DNA from: Minisyncoccota bacterium
GTDB taxonomy: Bacteria > Patescibacteria > Paceibacteria > UBA9973
DNA length: 10,340 nt
Assembly (NCBI GenBank): GCA_028696935.1
Contig: JAQVGE010000023.1
Location: forward strand, 1-10,340
Direction of reading: 5' to 3'
A program made the translations under genes and the position numbers. Positions 6,941 through 10,340 of this stretch are shown in pieces (the stretch's first letter is position 1; each line of letters starts with the position of its first letter). A model generated the notes under the pieces. The model saw only the letters and a program-made list of their open reading frames with translations, ran no database searches and had not been told where the DNA came from.

Positions 6941-7495
6941 CTGCTCTGCCCTATATTTAAGTTCACGACCCCAAATATCTTCTTTAACCATAAGTATGTC
7001 TTTATATCCGTCCCCGCCAGTTTTTAACTCTTCTGATATATTATTTTTAGACGAAAATACATATACTTTTTTACCATTATTTTTTAAATGGACAATTAAT
7101 GGCAAGAAGTCTGAATCACCACTAAATATAATTGCGGAATTATATTTTTCGATATGAAAAACTGCATCAATAGCAATTTCTACGTCCATATTACCTTTTT
7201 CTTGTATAGCCTGCCCATCACAAGTAGTTATATGAATTCTTTTTAATGGTTTTTTTCTTACTTCAAAACCCAGCCCCTTTTTAAGAAAAGTAAAAAATGC
7301 ATGCTTTGAGCTCAAATCATAATCCCTGGTGCCATTCTCTGGATAAGCTGTATAATAAAAAACTTTTAATTCAGTAGCTTGAAATGTGTCTTTTAAATAT
7401 CTTTTTAACTTTTCAAAATCAAACATTCTTCCCTTAGCCTTCTGGGCTTCCCATAAGTTAGATGCATCTATAAAGACATAGACAATGTTATCCAT
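6932..7495 (-). CDS. NYN-domain (LabA/DUF88-like) nuclease embedded in the R-M cluster
   Basis: A 187-residue protein starting at ATG 7495, the normal length for a stand-alone NYN protein. The family has a PIN-like fold and usually cuts RNA with bound divalent metal. The acidic residues expected for the metal site are visible: FIDASN (8-13, D10 and N13), GNMDVEIAID (101-110, D104 and D110), and FSGDSDFLP (124-132, D127 and D129). The protein is therefore probably active. Its start is 5 nt after the Mod stop codon, so it is translated from the same message, probably by coupling. A NYN gene placed between mod and res is not part of the textbook Type III layout. It may act as an RNA-degrading effector once restriction fails, but that is inference. 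The gene ends at a hairpin. Confidence 0.88.
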   Translation of the reverse strand: MDNIVYVFIDASNLWEAQKAKGRMFDFEKLKRYLKDTFQATELKVFYYTAYPENGTRDYDLSSKHAFFTFLKKGLGFEVRKKPLKRIHITTCDGQAIQEKGNMDVEIAIDAVFHIEKYNSAIIFSGDSDFLPLIVHLKNNGKKVYVFSSKNNISEELKTGGDGYKDILMVKEDIWGRELKYRAEQQK

Positions 7496-7500
7496 ATATT

Positions 7501-9681
7501 TTAAACATTAATTTCAATTACTTTGGTCGTATCATTTCCAAAAATATCAATAACTTTAATAGCTATTTTCATTTTCCCTTTTGGTGCGTCTTTAAAGGCG
7601 GAAGTTAATTCAAGTGAACGGTCTTTTTTTGTTCTAAACGATTGCCATTCATTTTCAAAAATATAACTACCAGTCCACTCTTCTTTTTCTTCACCAGTTT
7701 TTTCATCAACTACTCTAATTATTTCTTTTTTACTTTCAAAATCAAAATCTACTGACCAATAATCAATCCAATCAGTCCATTTCTTAGTTAAAATTTCTCT
7801 TTCAATAATATCTGTATTTTTATCTTTAGAAATTTTTATAACCTGCCCATTTTCAATGATTATCTTATTACCTCCGGATTGTAATTTTTCTTCTACTTCG
7901 CCGGTATTGTCTTGATTATAGAAAACACTAAAATCTGTTAATTCAATAGCTATCTCTTTGATATTTCCCCGACCTCTAATAACAGGCTTCACTTCAATAT
8001 AGGCAACATCGTAAAATTTAACTTGCCCTTTTTCTATTGCCTTCTTATCAAACACTTCACGAGGAATAACTTTAAATTGAATATCAATGCCCAATCTTTT
8101 TGATGCTTCAAAATCAATACCCATTTCATAGTCGAATCCTAGAACATCGACTTTTGTTATTTTCTTTTCCTGGCATTCGCTAACTATTTTTTCTAACAAA
8201 CCACTAGTAATTGGGGTATCAATTGAACCAACAGCAATTAACCTATCTCTTTTTTTGCCAACAAACTCATTAAAAGAGTCAATTGGCTCGGCTTTATAAG
8301 CAGAAAAAATTAATTTAACAAATTCTTTTTCTTTATTTTCACGTTGAATTCTTTTATCTTCTTCTCGTAAGTTTTCAGTTACACCCAAGAATCTTTCTCT
8401 TTCATATCTACTAATATTAAGACTTTCAAAAGCTCTAAAATTTTTCCCTGCTTTTTTCAATTCTCTCTGAACGCCAATCATTCTTTTTCGAGTAGTATGA
8501 ATTGAAAATCTACCTAAATCAGTTCCAATCCATTTTCTATTTAATTTTTCAGCTACTGCTAATGTTGTTCCAGAGCCACAAAAGAAATCGGCAACGAGAT
8601 CACCTTTTTCAGATGACGCTATAATTATTCTTTCCAACACTTCGTCTGGTTTTTGAGTTGGGTAGCCCAATCTTCTGTCGTCCTTTGGGTCCAGTGCTTT
8701 TAAATCCCAAACTGAATCAACGGTTAAACCTTCTAGTTTATAGAGTACAGCGTTTTCATCTACTTCTTGACCAGGATGTTCTTTTTTCCACTTTTTTACA
8801 AAAACATCAAATCTTGAATCGGTGGTTGGATAGTTATTTCCTCTGATTTCGTTGCCATTAATTAAATATCTATTCCATCTTTTAAAATCAATATTATTTT
8901 CAAAATTATTATCTTTCAGTAATTCAAACTTAGGCTCTCCTTTTTTATAAAAAAGAATAGTGTCGTGTTTTCTTGGAAAATAGTTTTGAACCTGCCCTTG
9001 ATATGTTCTATATCGCCAAATTATTTCATTTTTAAAATTGTTTGCACCAAAAATTTCATCCAAAACTAGTCGCATATAACTATTAACCCTCCAGTCACAA
9101 TGCACATAAATACTGCCATCGTCCGCTAACAGACCATGTATTAATTTGAGTCTTTCATAAATCATAGCAATAAAACTATCAGCTCCTTTCCCCCAGGTAT
9201 CTCGATAAGCTATTTCTTCAATAACAGAAGGTTTTTTAGTGAAACTTTCTTCGCCAATTTCAATGTTCATTGAGAAGTCGGCTCCAACATCAAATGGCGG
9301 ATCAATATAAACTAATTTCAAACCACCTTCAGCTTCAATTTGTTTTCGGAGTGGTCCATTTTTTAAGCTAGATAAAATTAATTTATTATCTCCCCAAATA
9401 AGTTTATTTGACCAACCCTTAATCTGTCTACCGGAAGTATCAAAAAGAGTAGCTTGGGCAGTAATTTTATCCTCACTTCTAGGTTCATCAATATGCTCAA
9501 TGGCTTGAAATGGTAAAACCATATTTTCTACTTCATCGGTCTTTCCATTCCACAAAAGCTCAACTTCTCTATCAGTATCAAAAAGCAAAAAACGGTATTT
9601 ATCTGGTAATGATTTTCCAGCTTCTAAATACTTGATAATATCCCGCTTTTCGCTATCAGTTAAGTTTAATTTGTTTCCCAT
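7501..9681 (-). CDS. Type III-like DNA adenine methyltransferase (Mod subunit)
   Basis: A 726-residue protein starting at ATG 9681. Catalytic motif IV is DPPF (127-130, in LVYIDPPFDVG), and the AdoMet-binding motif is DFFCGSGTTLAVAE (365-378), preceded by GYPTQKPDEVLERII (339-353). The order, motif IV before the FxGxG motif, marks a beta-class amino-methyltransferase, most likely N6-adenine. The target-recognition part should lie between the two motifs, about residues 225-335. The 310-residue C-terminal extension has a charged helical linker (about 410-460) and beta-rich ends (EEWTGSYIFENEWQSF at 658-673, VIDIFGNDTTKVIEI at 710-724), which would contact Res. The protein protects host DNA and supplies specificity to Res. 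It leads the cluster and is separated from NYN by 5 nt. Confidence 0.92.
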   Translation of the reverse strand: MGNKLNLTDSEKRDIIKYLEAGKSLPDKYRFLLFDTDREVELLWNGKTDEVENMVLPFQAIEHIDEPRSEDKITAQATLFDTSGRQIKGWSNKLIWGDNKLILSSLKNGPLRKQIEAEGGLKLVYIDPPFDVGADFSMNIEIGEESFTKKPSVIEEIAYRDTWGKGADSFIAMIYERLKLIHGLLADDGSIYVHCDWRVNSYMRLVLDEIFGANNFKNEIIWRYRTYQGQVQNYFPRKHDTILFYKKGEPKFELLKDNNFENNIDFKRWNRYLINGNEIRGNNYPTTDSRFDVFVKKWKKEHPGQEVDENAVLYKLEGLTVDSVWDLKALDPKDDRRLGYPTQKPDEVLERIIIASSEKGDLVADFFCGSGTTLAVAEKLNRKWIGTDLGRFSIHTTRKRMIGVQRELKKAGKNFRAFESLNISRYERERFLGVTENLREEDKRIQRENKEKEFVKLIFSAYKAEPIDSFNEFVGKKRDRLIAVGSIDTPITSGLLEKIVSECQEKKITKVDVLGFDYEMGIDFEASKRLGIDIQFKVIPREVFDKKAIEKGQVKFYDVAYIEVKPVIRGRGNIKEIAIELTDFSVFYNQDNTGEVEEKLQSGGNKIIIENGQVIKISKDKNTDIIEREILTKKWTDWIDYWSVDFDFESKKEIIRVVDEKTGEEKEEWTGSYIFENEWQSFRTKKDRSLELTSAFKDAPKGKMKIAIKVIDIFGNDTTKVIEINV

Positions 9682-9714
9682 ATAAATAAATTGACTTTAC
9701 CTTTTTATAATTTC

Positions 9715-9743
9715 AAAATAACACAATTTTTGCTAAAATACAA
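9715..9743 (-). promoter_or_regulatory. Possible promoter of the Mod-NYN-Res cluster
   Basis: On the minus strand, TTGTAT (9738-9743) and TATTTT (9715-9720) are 17 bp apart, and the -10 is preceded by TG-T, an extended -10 feature. Transcription would start about 25-28 nt before the Mod ATG. A second AT-rich -10-like TATAAA lies slightly downstream without a well-placed -35, so the exact site is unsure. Confidence 0.35.
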
Positions 9744-9786
9744 GGGAAAAATCAATACTTTATTACCCTAAAAATAAGTTAAAACG

Positions 9787-9828
9787 GCATATTTAGGTAT
9801 TTCATAATAAAACTATATTTAAATATGC
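9787..9828. repeat. 9-bp inverted repeat upstream of mod
   Basis: GCATATTTA (9787-9795) is repeated in perfect inverse as TAAATATGC (9820-9828), with 24 bp between. It lies between the terminator of the ArdC-like gene and the possible mod promoter. It could be an operator for a dimeric regulator or a chance AT-rich palindrome. No regulator gene for it is in the window. Confidence 0.35.
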
Positions 9829-9845
9829 ACAGTCTATACAAAAAA

Positions 9846-9873
9846 AGGAGTTAATCCCGAAGGATCAACTCCT
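9846..9873 (-). terminator. Rho-independent terminator of the ArdC-like gene
   Basis: On the minus strand AGGAGTT pairs with AACTCCT, then after one mismatch ATCC-type bases pair across a TTCG tetraloop (9854-9865), and TTTTTT follows the stem directly. It lies 14 nt past the stop codon at 9888. It separates the ArdC-like gene from the R-M cluster, so the two are probably separate transcripts. Confidence 0.8.
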
Positions 9874-9887
9874 AAATTTGTTTGAGC

Positions 9888-10178
9888 TTATTGAGGCTCG
9901 ACTTGCAGGTCAAAAAACAAATAGATTGTTTTTGGCCGTCTCTCAATAACGGCCCCGGTTTTCTTATCTTTCTTCTCAACGATAATGAAAGACCGAATGG
10001 CTTTTTCATCCTTGCGGACGACATAGCCGTTCTTGAGCCAGCCGTTGAAAGTGAAGCAATTAACAAACGGATTATAACGTTTGGCTTCATCTTCGCCCCA
10101 ACGTTCGGCAATCTGTTTTCTAACAAGATCAGAAGTGTTCTCTGAACCTGTCCAATTTGATTTGACTGAAATATTCAT
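9888..10178 (-). CDS. Small ArdC-like ssDNA-binding-domain protein
   Basis: A 96-residue protein starting at ATG 10178. Residues about 35-66 (RYNPFVNCFTFNGWLKNG, then VVRKDEKAIRSF) resemble the core of the ArdC N-terminal ssDNA-binding domain, where a W-x-x-x-G-x-x-V-x-K-x-E-K-A-I pattern is typical. The end (TIYLFFDLQVEP, 84-95) matches the closing strand of that domain. Full ArdC proteins add a C-terminal metallopeptidase-like half, which is absent here. ArdC of conjugative plasmids binds single-stranded DNA and protects incoming DNA from restriction. The short form is common on mobile elements. Its DNA is visibly richer in GC than the R-M genes, hinting at a different origin. It ends at its own terminator. 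The assignment rests on motif resemblance only, and a plain hypothetical protein remains possible. Confidence 0.55.
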   Translation of the reverse strand: MNISVKSNWTGSENTSDLVRKQIAERWGEDEAKRYNPFVNCFTFNGWLKNGYVVRKDEKAIRSFIIVEKKDKKTGAVIERRPKTIYLFFDLQVEPQ

Positions 10179-10199
10179 AAAATTAAATTGGCGACTGAT

Positions 10200-10340
10200 T
10201 TTTAAATTGCCGAATAACGTCGCCTTAGATTATCTATCGGCACGAAATGAGACAACGTCTGATTGCTTGCGACAGTCAAGGTGGAGACTTGCTACTACCT
10301 TGATAGGCGATAAGCTGACGTTAAAATGAGAAGCCACAGA
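10200..10340 (+). mobile_element. Structured region, possible decayed 3' end of an IS200/IS605-type tnpB
   Basis: No intact gene is seen. Reading the plus strand from 10272 gives TVKVET (10272-10289). Skipping one base gives ATTLIGDKLTLK, then TGA, then GAA GCC ACA to the window end. Together these resemble the low-complexity C-terminal tail of TnpB proteins, where a Gln codon would stand in place of TGA. Inverted repeats also occur: TAACGTC (10215-10221) with GACGTTA (10317-10323), and TCAAGGT (10276-10282) with ACCTTGA (10297-10303). In IS605-type elements this part of the gene also encodes the guide-like omega RNA. The region also serves as upstream DNA of the minus-strand ArdC-like gene. 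The call is tentative. Confidence 0.3.

Noticed and set aside
6880..6960. 26-codon plus-strand frame starting ATGACTGAAAGG and running through the terminator hairpin into the NYN gene
   Set aside because: No ribosome-binding site, it overlaps a hairpin and the end of a real gene on the other strand, and the peptide shows no recognisable feature.
8658..8846. 62-codon plus-strand open frame inside mod
   Set aside because: It is antisense to the conserved middle of the methyltransferase and has no independent signals.
9882..10145. 87-codon plus-strand open frame opposite the ArdC-like gene
   Set aside because: It mirrors the minus-strand gene almost exactly and has no motif, while the minus frame has an ArdC-like pattern and a terminator at its end.
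1..10340. CRISPR array or intact insertion sequence
   Set aside because: No regularly spaced identical repeats and no complete transposase gene were seen anywhere in the window.

Overview
The window is AT-rich bacterial DNA with compact genes. Almost every gene lies on the minus strand, and most lack a clear Shine-Dalgarno sequence. Small membrane-anchored proteins, an OB-fold-like Cys-rich surface protein, and GC-rich 'GAGCGAAT'/'GAGCGAAGC' hairpin sequence between genes suggest a Patescibacteria (CPR) genome, perhaps Parcubacteria-like. This placement is inference from style; there is no rRNA or universal marker gene here.

Layout, left to right. (1) 1-251: the N-terminal end of an MFS-type transporter that runs off the left edge, with a good promoter overlapping a terminator hairpin (289-343). 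(2) 395-2269: two genes for membrane-anchored, probably exported proteins of unknown function, read from a near-consensus promoter at 2301-2328. (3) 2344-2745: a gene-free, GC-rich island made of hairpins and imperfect repeats, with a terminator at each end. (4) 2786-9681: a five-gene minus-strand cluster, in transcription order a Type III-like DNA methyltransferase (Mod), a NYN-domain nuclease, a Type III-like helicase-endonuclease (Res), a three-helix membrane protein, and a membrane coiled-coil protein with a zinc ribbon. Mod and NYN are 5 nt apart. Res and the two membrane genes are 4 and 7 nt apart. Between NYN and Res is a 151-bp gap holding two hairpins and a possible small plus-strand RNA. 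(5) 9888-10178: a short protein resembling the ssDNA-binding domain of ArdC antirestriction proteins, followed by a clear terminator. (6) About 10200-10340: structured DNA that may be the decayed 3' end of an IS200/IS605-type tnpB.

How it may work together: Mod and Res form a complete restriction-modification pair with all core motifs intact. The NYN nuclease and the two membrane proteins sit in the same transcription unit with almost no spacing, so they look like built-in parts. The candidate system is therefore a five-gene 'Mod-NYN-Res-TM-TM/zinc ribbon' defence island that could combine DNA cleavage, RNA cleavage and a membrane effector or anchor. Next to it lie an ArdC-like (antirestriction) gene and a possible transposon remnant, which is typical of an accessory or mobile region. 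The functional link among the five genes is inferred from gene order, not shown.
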